Part shown: positions 23,742-31,260 of the stretch, one piece after another
Layout: every line of letters starts with the position of its first letter
How positions within the stretch are numbered: the stretch's first letter is position 1
Source of the DNA: Flavobacteriaceae bacterium
Lineage (GTDB): Bacteria; Bacteroidota; Bacteroidia; Flavobacteriales; Flavobacteriaceae
DNA length: 43,087 nt
NCBI GenBank assembly: GCA_002862805.1
Contig: PKEA01000014.1
Span: 1-43,087 of the forward strand
Reading direction: 5' to 3'
The notes under the pieces: model-generated
Told to the model about the DNA's origin: nothing
What the model saw: the letters and a program-made list of their open reading frames with translations, nothing else
Databases searched by the model: none
Translations under genes and position numbers: made by a program

Positions 23742-24369
23742 GTATCACCAAATTTTAGATAAAATTTTGAGTAAAGGCAAAACTCAAAACAATAAGAAAG
23801 GTAATATTAAATACCTTTTAAATCAGCCTTTAGAGTTAAAACCAATTGACTTACTAGAGTTGTTTGAAGGGCATTCGTTGGCTAAAAAGAAGTTAAAAGA
23901 TGAGTTACAATTATTTATATCTGGTGAGCGTTCTACTGAAGCTTATAGAAATATAGGCGTTTCTTGGTGGGACTATTGCGGCCCTATTTTAGTGAATAGT
24001 TATCCAACATACTTTGAGAAACTACCTAAGTTAATTGATAAGATTAACAAAGAAAAGCGAACTTCTAAGAATTACGTGCTGTTTCTCGGTTCTAATGATA
24101 CAGAGAGCAATCAACAGCCTTGTTTAAGTCTTATACAGTTCCAAATAGATAACGGAAAGCTTATTGTTAGTGCTTATCAGCGTAGTTCTGACGCTAGTCT
24201 TGGATTGCCTGCAGATATATATCATTTGTATTTGATAAGCAAGCAAATAGATGTACAACTGAAGAGTATTACATTGTTTCTTGGTAATGTACATATCTAT
24301 GAGAACAACATAGAGCCTACAGAAGCGTTGTTGTTAGGTAATGAGGCTAAGTTTAGTCTTAATGTTTAA
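23734..24369 (+). CDS. thymidylate-synthase-like protein, divergent, possibly dCMP-directed
   Basis: The protein has 211 aa. It aligns along its length with ThyA: 'KYHQILDKILSKG' at the start, Glu57 in 'DELQLFISGE' (catalytic Glu58 of E. coli), Cys130 in QQPC (catalytic Cys146), 'SAYQRSSD' (Arg166, Asp169), GLP, then His187/Tyr189 (His207/Tyr209). From Cys to GLP the spacing matches E. coli without gaps. The position of Asn177, which selects dUMP, is Asp161 here, as in dCMP hydroxymethylases such as T4 gp42. The Arg126/Arg127 pair is not visible, and the last 45-50 residues of ThyA are missing. It is therefore either a pyrimidine-modifying enzyme of altered specificity or a repurposed TS fold. 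It overlaps the Dam gene. Confidence 0.75.
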   Translation: MNKYHQILDKILSKGKTQNNKKGNIKYLLNQPLELKPIDLLELFEGHSLAKKKLKDELQLFISGERSTEAYRNIGVSWWDYCGPILVNSYPTYFEKLPKLIDKINKEKRTSKNYVLFLGSNDTESNQQPCLSLIQFQIDNGKLIVSAYQRSSDASLGLPADIYHLYLISKQIDVQLKSITLFLGNVHIYENNIEPTEALLLGNEAKFSLNV

Positions 24370-24390
24370 AAGGTGTTTAAACAACATTTA

Positions 24391-24418
24391 AAAGGAGTAA
24401 CATACGTTACTCCTTTTT
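24391..24418 (+). terminator. rho-independent terminator at the end of the prophage late operon
   Basis: An 11-bp perfect stem (24391-24401 with 24406-24416), a 4-base loop and a T-run lie 21 bases after the TS-like gene. It stops late transcription just before the prophage end. Confidence 0.88.
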
Positions 24419-24438
24419 GTTTATATTTGCTCTGAAAG

Positions 24439-24491
24439 TGTACTTTTCGTTTTTAATTTATGTACATTTCGTTTTTCCGATTATAATTGCA
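24439..24491. repeat. prophage right end: two transposase-site repeats and terminal CA
   Basis: Two copies of TGTAC(T/A)TTTCGTTTTT lie at 24439-24454 and 24461-24476, starting exactly 22 bp apart, the length of a MuA binding site. They are followed by CCGATTATAATTGCA, ending with CA at 24490-24491. Mu's own right end likewise has a GTTTTTCG-containing site close to a terminal CA. Host LamG coding sequence starts at once after it. The exact junction and the expected 5-bp target duplication (24492-24496 would be one copy) cannot be confirmed without the left end. Confidence 0.75.
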
Positions 24492-25304
24492 AATTTTACT
24501 TTTAACAATACCGCAACAAGTTATATTAATGGAGAAACTTTTATTGGAGCGAGTTCTTATGTTGCAGACAGAAACGCAAATAGTAACAGCGCATTGTCTA
24601 GAAGTACAGGTATTGCTTTTACAGGAATTAATAACATTCCTATTGGTGGTGTAGCAAGATCAATTTCTATATGGTTGCTTGTTAATGTGTCAGTTGGAGA
24701 AATAGTGCCTTTAGAGTATGGAGATGGATCAACTAATTCTAGGTTCTTAATTTCTTATAGTAATTTTCCGACTAATAATTTTGCTTTTGGAGCACCACCT
24801 TTTTATCAAACAACAAACTATACTATCACAAACGGGGTTTGGTATCATTATGTAGTTACAACAAATATATCTGGAACAGTGAAACAATATGTCAATGGGG
24901 TGCTAATAGGCACTTACGCAGGTACAATTAATACATCAAGTACTAATACTTGTTTTATGCAAGGAGGTTATAATGGGGCTGTGGATGATTTGAAAATTTA
25001 TAATAGAGAAATTTCAGCTACTGAAGTGGTAAGCTTATTTAATAACAATACAACACTATCATCCCAAAACTTCAACCAAAACAACCTAGAAGTTGCCTTA
25101 TACCCAAACCCAGTAAACGATGTTTTAAATATTGAAACAGCATTAGAATTACAATCAGTAGAAATTTATAACATTCAAGGGCAAAAAGTACTTTCATATA
25201 ATCAAAAACAAATTAATGTTTCCAATTTAGCTGCAGGAATGTACATGGTTCGTATTCAAGATTCAGACAATAACATTGCAACTAAGAAAATAGTAATTAA
25301 ATAG
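24492..25304 (+). pseudogene. 3' part of a LamG-domain T9SS-secreted protein, split by the prophage
   Basis: The frame continues from the junction as 'NFTFNNTATSYINGE', the first strand of a LamG/concanavalin-like domain (to about 25030), then the T9SS type A sorting domain ('LYPNPVNDVLNIETALELQ' to 'NNIATKKIVIK'). No signal peptide or N-terminal domains precede it; upstream is phage DNA. The paralogue at 25549-27183 has about 270 residues (signal peptide, an adhesin-like domain and an FnIII-like domain) before the equivalent point. The missing 5' part should lie on the far side of the prophage. An open frame extends back to TTG 24417 through the phage end but is probably fortuitous. Confidence 0.78.
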
Positions 25305-25310
25305 TAAATT

Positions 25311-25412
25311 ATGAAACATTTAAAATCAAAATTAGAAGAATATAGGTTAGAATTGTTGTTGTTAGTTTTATATTCTTTTCTTTTTATAATAATTTTTAAT
25401 TTGTTTTTATAA
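25311..25412 (+). CDS. 33-aa predicted membrane peptide
   Basis: The ATG is 6 bases after the T9SS gene stop. The peptide has a charged start (MKHLKSKLEEYRLE) and a hydrophobic helix (LLLLVLYSFLFIIIFNLFL) reaching the end. It is followed at once by a terminator, so it is cotranscribed with the split gene. Many short AT-rich frames can look like this; support is the tight fit between stop and terminator and the clear amphipathic-to-hydrophobic layout. Confidence 0.4.
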   Translation: MKHLKSKLEEYRLELLLLVLYSFLFIIIFNLFL

Positions 25413-25417
25413 TGATT

Positions 25418-25452
25418 AAGAGTGCTCTTACGGAGTGCTCTTTCTTTTTTTA
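25418..25452 (+). terminator. rho-independent terminator with tandem G-U pairs
   Basis: Arms 25418-25427 and 25433-25442 pair with two central G-U wobbles and a 5-base loop. A T-rich tail follows. Confidence 0.7.
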
Positions 25453-25516
25453 TGTTTTTCGTAAACTGAAAATAGGGTTTGGTAAACTCACTATTATAAA
25501 GATGATTTTACCAAAG

Positions 25517-25524
25517 TATTTTTG
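25517..25524 (+). promoter_or_regulatory. -7 element TATTTTTG upstream of the intact LamG/T9SS gene
   Basis: It matches TAnnTTTG, 25 bases ahead of the ATG at 25549. No well-spaced -33 TTG is visible; the nearest upstream TTG (25479-25481) is too far. Confidence 0.5.
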
Positions 25525-25548
25525 AACCAAACATTTAAATTATTTAGT

Positions 25549-27183
25549 ATGAAAACAAGATTACTTTTACTTAGTGCACTTTTATTTAGTGTCTTTTCAT
25601 TTTCACAAATTAACGTAGTGGAAAGTTTTGAATCAGGAGTTCTTCCAACTAATTGGTACAGTGATGGAGCTGCTCAATCTGTAACCTCTGGAAATACCTG
25701 CAGTGGTTCGTTTAAAATAGAATCAGCTTCAATGACTGGTTCAACTCTGGCAACTACTCTTTACACTAGTAATTTTCTATCAAACGGGAATAGTATTTGT
25801 GCTTCGTTTAGTTACAAAGGTACTAATTCAAATCCAGGCCAAGTTTATCTTTATTATCAAATAAACAATGGAGGAGTATGGGTTTTAATGGCCACTAGCT
25901 CATCTATTTCAACTACTTGTCAAACTTTGTCAGGATCAATAGATGTTGGTGTTGCTCCAAGTGGTTCTTCAGTGCAATTTAGAATGCAGATGAACTCTGC
26001 CGGTAATAGTGCCATTTTTGATGATTTTTCAGCTTCTCAAACAAAACCAACTATATCTTCTATTTCAAATGTAATAGCTCCAACTTCTACTACGATTAAC
26101 TATACTTTAAATGCAAATAACAGTGCAACAACCTCTGTTGTTAATTATGGAGTTAGTTCTTCTTCTCTTACTAATTCAGTTGTTGGATTTAACGCAAGTG
26201 GTATTATAGGTAACTCAGGAACAGCAGAAATTTTAGGGTTAATACCAAATACACAATATTATTATCAAATTGAAGCAACTAATTCTTTTGGTACTACTGT
26301 TAGAAGTGGAAGTTTTAAAACAGCCAAACTAATTGTAGCTAATTATACTTTTGACGGTACTTTAAATGATATAAATGGTGCTTATCCTTTCTCATCACAA
26401 GCGGGAATGTCATACGGTACAGATAGATCAGGTGTCGCAGATAAAGCATTATACATTGATGGTACTGGAACTACAGCTACACTTGCAATGTCTGCATTGC
26501 CTTCAGGTAATAGCTCAAGAACTTTTTCCATTTGGATTAAGCCTACTCAAGTTAATGCAGTGAATAGAATTTTTTCTTATGGTCAATCTTTTGGTGATGC
26601 GGCTTATGTTGTTACAGTTAACCCTAACTCTGTGTCTAATTCCACGTACTTAAGTAATGTGATTTTTTATGAACTTACTACCGTTAATACATGGAAACAT
26701 ATGGTGTTTACATATGAACAATCAACAAATACAGTAAAAATATATCTTAATGGAGAATTAAAAACAAATGGAACTTTTTCATCGTTAAATACATCAGAGT
26801 TTGTGGTAGCATTATATTTAGGCTCTTTATTTGGTGGTACTACCCAAAGATATTTTGGATATGTTGACGATTTAAAAATTTACAATTACGCTTTATCCGA
26901 TGCTCAAGTTTTAAATTTGTTTAATACCAACACTTTATCATCATCAGATTTCAATCAAAACAACCTAGAGGTAAAATTATACCCAAACCCAGCAAACAAT
27001 GTTTTAAATATCGAAACTGCTTTAGAAATTCAAAACGTTGAAATTTATAACATTCAAGGTCAAAAAGTATTGTCTTCAAATCAAAAACAAATCAATGTTT
27101 CTGATTTAGCTGCTGGAATGTATATGGTTCGTATTCAAGATGTAGATAATAATATAGCAACTAAAAAAATAGTAATTAAATAA
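25549..27183 (+). CDS. multidomain secreted adhesin-like protein with LamG and T9SS sorting domain
   Basis: The ATG at 25549 gives 544 aa; it is preferred because it begins a clear signal peptide (MKTRLLLLSALLFSVFSFSQ). Domains in order: a cleaved-adhesin/MAM-like beta-sandwich (about 22-160, 'ESFESGVLPTNWYS', 'FDDFSASQ'), an FnIII-like module (about 165-260, 'GLIPNTQYYYQIEATNSFG'), LamG (about 265-465, 'LIVANYTFDGTLNDING' to 'GYVDDLKIYNYALSDAQV'), and the T9SS type A sorting domain ('LYPNPANNVLNIETALEIQ' to the end). It is exported to the cell surface and probably binds carbohydrate or substrate. Its last 75 residues are nearly identical to the split neighbour, showing a recent tandem duplication. 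Confidence 0.88.
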   Translation: MKTRLLLLSALLFSVFSFSQINVVESFESGVLPTNWYSDGAAQSVTSGNTCSGSFKIESASMTGSTLATTLYTSNFLSNGNSICASFSYKGTNSNPGQVYLYYQINNGGVWVLMATSSSISTTCQTLSGSIDVGVAPSGSSVQFRMQMNSAGNSAIFDDFSASQTKPTISSISNVIAPTSTTINYTLNANNSATTSVVNYGVSSSSLTNSVVGFNASGIIGNSGTAEILGLIPNTQYYYQIEATNSFGTTVRSGSFKTAKLIVANYTFDGTLNDINGAYPFSSQAGMSYGTDRSGVADKALYIDGTGTTATLAMSALPSGNSSRTFSIWIKPTQVNAVNRIFSYGQSFGDAAYVVTVNPNSVSNSTYLSNVIFYELTTVNTWKHMVFTYEQSTNTVKIYLNGELKTNGTFSSLNTSEFVVALYLGSLFGGTTQRYFGYVDDLKIYNYALSDAQVLNLFNTNTLSSSDFNQNNLEVKLYPNPANNVLNIETALEIQNVEIYNIQGQKVLSSNQKQINVSDLAAGMYMVRIQDVDNNIATKKIVIK

Positions 27184-27509
27184 TGAAAAAAGTAATCATC
27201 ATTGCTGTTTTGTCTTTAGGGTTATTATCCATGAACATCATATCATTAAAGCAAACTAACGAAATTTTTAAAGAAGATGCAGTTTCTGAAAAATTTGATA
27301 TCAAAATCAAAAATGATACCGATAACGAAGTGAAAGTCATCAATGCCGGTAGTGGCGGTAGTTATTCGTTAACTAAAGGGGCGACCACAACTATAAAAAT
27401 GGAAGAAGGCGATAAGTTACATTATTACGAAAAAGGTAAAAAAGGAGCATTAATTTTAACTGCTTCTAAAGAAATGCACAATAAAGTAAAACTATTGAGT
27501 AAGTTATAA
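27183..27509 (+). CDS. small exported protein of unknown function
   Basis: The protein has 108 aa. It starts in the stop of the T9SS gene (1-base overlap), so it is translated with it. A signal-type or anchor N-terminus (MKKVIIIAVLSLGLLSMNIISL) precedes a charged beta-rich domain ('FDIKIKNDTDNEVKVINAGS', 'TTTIKMEEGDKLHYYEKGKKG'). I recognise no family. It may be a periplasmic partner of the surface protein. Confidence 0.7.
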   Translation: MKKVIIIAVLSLGLLSMNIISLKQTNEIFKEDAVSEKFDIKIKNDTDNEVKVINAGSGGSYSLTKGATTTIKMEEGDKLHYYEKGKKGALILTASKEMHNKVKLLSKL

Positions 27510-27532
27510 GAAGTAGTTTTTTTAGTTTTTGC

Positions 27533-27597
27533 ATAGGCGTTGTTCAGTAAACAGTAGGATTTTTAAAATAAACCGCTTTTTACTTGACAACGCCTAT
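27533..27597. repeat. 11-bp perfect inverted repeat
   Basis: ATAGGCGTTGT (27533-27543) and its reverse complement (27587-27597) flank 43 bases. The right arm begins one base after the -33 TTG of the queA promoter (27584-27586). It could be a terminator-like structure for the upstream gene or an operator; neither is proven. Confidence 0.6.
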
Positions 27598-27615
27598 TTC
27601 ATAATCGTATATTTG
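27584..27615 (+). promoter_or_regulatory. promoter of queA (TTG ... TATATTTG)
   Basis: -33 TTG at 27584-27586 and -7 TATATTTG at 27608-27615 with a 21-base gap, consistent with the Bacteroidetes consensus. The leader to the ATG at 27681 is about 60 bases and includes four ATAACTT copies. Confidence 0.65.
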
Positions 27616-27646
27616 CAGGCATTTTACTTATATGAGTAACTGGCTC

Positions 27647-27674
27647 ATAACTTATAACTTATAACTTATAACTT
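27647..27674. repeat. four perfect 7-bp tandem repeats (ATAACTT)
   Basis: Four consecutive identical ATAACTT units lie in the queA 5' leader, ending 6 bases before the start codon. They may vary in number by slippage and change the leader. Confidence 0.85.
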
Positions 27675-27680
27675 TCTTAC

Positions 27681-28730
27681 ATGAAATTATCTCATTTCCA
27701 ATTTAATTTGCCAGAAGAATTATTGGCAGAATTTCCAGCAGAAAATCGTGACGAATCAAGATTAATGGTGGTACATAGAAAAACAGGTCTTATTGAGCAC
27801 AAAATGTTTAAAGACTTGATAGATTATTTTGATGACGGTGATGTTATGGTTTTAAATAATACAAAGGTTTTTCCAGCAAGATTATACGGTAATAAAGAAA
27901 AAACAGGTGCTAGAATCGAAGTTTTCTTATTAAGAGAATTAAATGCTGAGCAACGTTTATGGGATGTTTTAGTAGATCCTGCACGTAAAATTAGAATTGG
28001 AAATAAATTATATTTTGGAGATGATGAAACTTTAGTTGCTGAGGTTATCGATAACACAACATCAAGAGGTAGAACTTTGCGTTTTTTATATGATGGTTCT
28101 TACGAAGAGTTTAGAGCTAAATTATTAGAACTTGGTGAAACACCAATACCAAAACATATTGAAAGAGAGGTTACTCCTGAAGATGCAGAACGTTATCAAA
28201 CAATTTATGCTAAAAATGAAGGTGCAGTTGCAGCTCCAACAGCAGGTTTACACTTTTCTAAACATTTATTAAAAAGATTAGAAATTAAAGGAATTAACTT
28301 TGCTGAGGTAACTTTACACGTTGGTTTAGGTACTTTTAATCCTGTTGAAGTTGAAGATTTATCAAAACATAAGATGGATTCTGAAGAAATGGATATTTCT
28401 CAAGAAACTTGTGATATTATAAATGGAGCTAGAGCCAAAAAACATAAAGTATGTTGCGTAGGAACTACATCCATGCGTGCGCTTGAAAGCTCAGTTTCTT
28501 CTCAAAGAACTTTAAACCCATATACAGGTTGGACAAATAAATTTATTTTCCCGCCTTATGATTTTAGTTTAGCAGATGCTATGGTAACAAATTTTCATAT
28601 GCCTAAGTCTACTTTGTTAATGCAGGTTTCTGCTTTTTGTGGTCATGATTTAATGAAAAAAGCTTACGCTGAAGCAATTGAGCAAAAATATAAATTCTAC
28701 ACTTATGGTGATGCAATGTTAATCTTATAA
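27681..28730 (+). CDS. queA: S-adenosylmethionine:tRNA ribosyltransferase-isomerase
   Basis: The 349-aa protein has the normal length. Family blocks include '[21 protein letters not shown]', '[13 protein letters not shown]', '[22 protein letters not shown]', '[18 protein letters not shown]' and '[18 protein letters not shown]'. The enzyme transfers the ribosyl part of AdoMet to preQ1 at tRNA position 34, making epoxyqueuosine. It is a single-gene unit with its own promoter and a terminator at 28751. QueE of the same pathway is encoded at 37525. Confidence 0.97.
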   Translation: MKLSHFQFNLPEELLAEFPAENRDESRLMVVHRKTGLIEHKMFKDLIDYFDDGDVMVLNNTKVFPARLYGNKEKTGARIEVFLLRELNAEQRLWDVLVDPARKIRIGNKLYFGDDETLVAEVIDNTTSRGRTLRFLYDGSYEEFRAKLLELGETPIPKHIEREVTPEDAERYQTIYAKNEGAVAAPTAGLHFSKHLLKRLEIKGINFAEVTLHVGLGTFNPVEVEDLSKHKMDSEEMDISQETCDIINGARAKKHKVCCVGTTSMRALESSVSSQRTLNPYTGWTNKFIFPPYDFSLADAMVTNFHMPKSTLLMQVSAFCGHDLMKKAYAEAIEQKYKFYTYGDAMLIL

Positions 28731-28750
28731 CATAAAGTAAACTGTATACT

Positions 28751-28779
28751 AAAAATCGCATCTATTTGATGCGATTTTT
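28751..28779 (+). terminator. rho-independent terminator after queA
   Basis: A 12-bp perfect stem (28751-28762 with 28768-28779), a 5-base loop, and T-run. Confidence 0.9.
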
Positions 28780-28852
28780 TTATTTATAACTATTCGTTTT
28801 TACCTTTCTTATTTTATACTTATTTTTACCCTTCAAATAAACAATACTTCAA

Positions 28853-30133
28853 ATGAAATTTGAAAATACTTTAAAATTTGCTAAGCAGCTTGATGCTCAA
28901 GATGAGTTAAATAAATACAGAAACGAATTTATTTTCCCACAAATAAATAATAAAGATGTAATCTATTTTACAGGAAACTCACTTGGCTTACAACCTAAAA
29001 CCGCAAAAAAATATGTAGATGAGGTAATGAATGACTGGGCCAACTTAGCAGTTGAAGGACATTTTTATGCAGATAAACCTTGGTGGGATTATCACGAAAG
29101 ATTTTGCCAACCGTTGAGTGAAATTGTTGGAGCAAAACCTACTGAAGTTGGTGTAATGAATACTTTAACGGTAAACTTACATTTACTAATGGTTTCGTTT
29201 TACAACCCAACTCCAAATAAATTTAAAATTATTTGCGAAGAAAAAGCTTTTCCTTCAGATCAATACATGTTTCAAAGTCAGGTTAAAAGTAGAGGTTTTG
29301 AACCAAAAGATGCAATAGTTGAAATAAAGCGAAGAGAAGGGGAACATAATATTCGTATTGAAGATATTTTAAGTAAAATAGAAGAGATTGGAGATGAACT
29401 AGCTCTTGTTTTAATTGGTGGAGTAAATTACTACACAGGTCAAGTTTTTGATATGAAAACGATTACCGAAGCAGGTCATAAAGTAGGAGCATATGTAGGT
29501 TGGGATTTAGCGCACGCTGCAGGAAATATCGAATTAGAACTAAACAAATGGGGGGTAGATTTTGCCGCTTGGTGTAGTTATAAATATATGAACTCTGGAC
29601 CAGGAAATGTTTCTGGGTATTTTGTTCATGAAAAGCACCATGAAGATAAAGATTTAAATAGATTTGCCGGTTGGTACGGTCATAATAAGGAAAGAAGATT
29701 TTTAATGGAGCCAAATTTTGACGCAGTTCACGGTGCGAATGGTTGGCAAGTAAGTAATTTGCCCATTTTATCAATGGCACCTTATTTAGCATCTGTAGAT
29801 ATGTTTGCTGAAATTGGAATGAAAAAAATAGTTAAAAAAAGAAATTTGATTACTTCTTATTTAGAATTCATTCTACATGAAATTGACGCAGAACTAGAAG
29901 AAGCAGAATTTGAAATTTTAACTCCAGCAAATCAAGAAGAAAGAGGTTGTCAATTATCTGTTTATTTACACGGACAAGGAAAAGAATTGTTTCATTATTT
30001 AATGAAAAACGGAGTGGTAACCGATTGGCGAGAGCCAAATGTAATTCGTTTAGCTCCAGTTCCTTTATATACTTCTTTTGAAGATATGTATAATTTTGGC
30101 CAAATTTTAAAAAAAGGTATTTTATCAAAATAA
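28853..30133 (+). CDS. kynU: kynureninase
   Basis: The protein has 426 aa, full length. PLP-enzyme blocks: 'YFTGNSLGLQPKTAKKYVDE', 'VGVMNTLTVNLHLLMVSFYN', 'GGVNYYTGQVFDM', 'GWDLAHAAGN' and the lysine that binds PLP in 'WCSYKYMNSGPGN'. It splits kynurenine or 3-hydroxykynurenine into anthranilate or 3-hydroxyanthranilate and alanine in tryptophan breakdown/NAD synthesis. The ureohydrolase gene follows after 12 bases; kynurenine monooxygenase is at 35686. Confidence 0.96.
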   Translation: MKFENTLKFAKQLDAQDELNKYRNEFIFPQINNKDVIYFTGNSLGLQPKTAKKYVDEVMNDWANLAVEGHFYADKPWWDYHERFCQPLSEIVGAKPTEVGVMNTLTVNLHLLMVSFYNPTPNKFKIICEEKAFPSDQYMFQSQVKSRGFEPKDAIVEIKRREGEHNIRIEDILSKIEEIGDELALVLIGGVNYYTGQVFDMKTITEAGHKVGAYVGWDLAHAAGNIELELNKWGVDFAAWCSYKYMNSGPGNVSGYFVHEKHHEDKDLNRFAGWYGHNKERRFLMEPNFDAVHGANGWQVSNLPILSMAPYLASVDMFAEIGMKKIVKKRNLITSYLEFILHEIDAELEEAEFEILTPANQEERGCQLSVYLHGQGKELFHYLMKNGVVTDWREPNVIRLAPVPLYTSFEDMYNFGQILKKGILSK

Positions 30134-30145
30134 TATATTAATAGC

Positions 30146-31231
30146 ATGACAAAGCAACAAATTATAGATACATTCGATCCTAGTAAACCAGGATTAGCAG
30201 ATGCAACTGTTTTTGGATTACCATTTTCTGCAGAACAAAGCGAAATTATAGTAATTCCTGTTCCATGGGAAGTTACGGTGAGTTATGGAGCTGGCGCTTC
30301 AGAAGGTCCAGATGCAATTTTAGAGGCTTCTTTTCAAGTAGATTTAAACCATCAAGAATTTCCTGAATTATGGAAATTAGGAATTTTTATGGATGATGCT
30401 CCATCACATTGGGCAACTAATTCTGAAAAATATAAAAGCTTAGCACAGCCTATTATTGAAGCACAAGAAAATGGAGAAGATATTTCAACTTTTCCAGCAT
30501 TACAAAACGATTTAGATAAAATCAATAAAATTTGTAGAGAATTGCATACTGAAGTAAAAGAAAGAACTCAGTATTGGATGAATAAAGGCAAAAAAGTAGT
30601 TTTATTAGGTGGAGATCATTCAACACCACTTGGATATTATGAAGCTTTAGCATCTCAACATGAATCTTTTGGAATTTTACATTTAGATGCACATATGGAT
30701 TTAAGAATTGCCTATGAGCAATTTACTTATTCGCATGCTTCAATTATGTATAATGCTTTGAAACTTCCTCAAATTTCAAAAATTGTACAAGTAGGAATTA
30801 GAGATTTCTGTGAGGAGGAAGTTGGAGTTGTGAAAAGCGAAAACGGAAGAGTTTTAGTTCATACAGATACTGATTTAAAAAAGCAATTGTTTGAAGGGAA
30901 TACTTGGCAACATTTATGCGACAATATTATTAATTCCTTACCTAAAAAAGTTTGTGTTTCTTTTGACATTGACGGAATGGATGCTTTATATTGCCCAAAT
31001 ACAGGAACACCAGTTCCTGGTGGATTTACGTATGAAATGGCAACTTATTTATTGAGTAGGTTGGCAGAAACAAATAAAGAAATTATTGGGTTTGATTTAG
31101 TTGAAGTTGCTCCGGGTGAAAACGGAGATTGGGATGGAAATGTTGGAGCTCGTATGTTATTTCATATGTGTGGAATGCTTACGAAATCTCAAAAAATGAA
31201 TGTAGGAGAAAAAATTAATTTTTTAAAGTAG
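30146..31231 (+). CDS. ureohydrolase family enzyme (agmatinase/formimidoylglutamase-like)
   Basis: The protein has 361 aa. All dimanganese ligands are present: 'LLGGDHSTP' (His), 'LDAHMDLR' (Asp-His-Asp) and 'FDIDGMDA' (two Asp). 'YCPNTGTPVPGGFTYEM' is the usual active-site loop. It is longer than typical agmatinases because of an insert around 80-140 ('WATNSEKYKSLAQPIIEAQE'). Cotranscription with kynU suggests a link to tryptophan breakdown, but agmatine, arginine or formimidoyl-glutamate are also possible substrates. Substrate is unknown from sequence. Confidence 0.85.
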   Translation: MTKQQIIDTFDPSKPGLADATVFGLPFSAEQSEIIVIPVPWEVTVSYGAGASEGPDAILEASFQVDLNHQEFPELWKLGIFMDDAPSHWATNSEKYKSLAQPIIEAQENGEDISTFPALQNDLDKINKICRELHTEVKERTQYWMNKGKKVVLLGGDHSTPLGYYEALASQHESFGILHLDAHMDLRIAYEQFTYSHASIMYNALKLPQISKIVQVGIRDFCEEEVGVVKSENGRVLVHTDTDLKKQLFEGNTWQHLCDNIINSLPKKVCVSFDIDGMDALYCPNTGTPVPGGFTYEMATYLLSRLAETNKEIIGFDLVEVAPGENGDWDGNVGARMLFHMCGMLTKSQKMNVGEKINFLK

Positions 31232-31260
31232 GTATTTATTTGTAAATTAGACTAATACTG

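Larger units (their letters stand above)
1..24491 (+). mobile_element. Mu-like (transposable, myovirus-type) prophage, right-hand/late part
   Basis: Contiguous phage genes run from the left window edge to 24369: gp28-like terminase, DUF935 portal, MuF, DUF1320, sheath, tube, tape measure, gp44/45/46/47-like baseplate proteins and fibres. This set is characteristic of Mu-like myophages. The right end is recognised by a terminator, two 22-bp-spaced repeats and a terminal CA at 24490-24491, after which an interrupted host LamG gene resumes. No transposase, MuB, repressor or integrase is present, so about 10 kb or more of early region and the left end presumably lie upstream of position 1. All structural modules look open, so the prophage may be functional. 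The left boundary is not visible, and the assignment of 1-600 to the phage is inferred from the absence of the 5' half of the split host gene there. Confidence 0.85.

Noticed and set aside
29463..30128. Two minus-strand frames opposite kynU
   Set aside because: kynU is unambiguous here; the antisense translations show no protein-like features.
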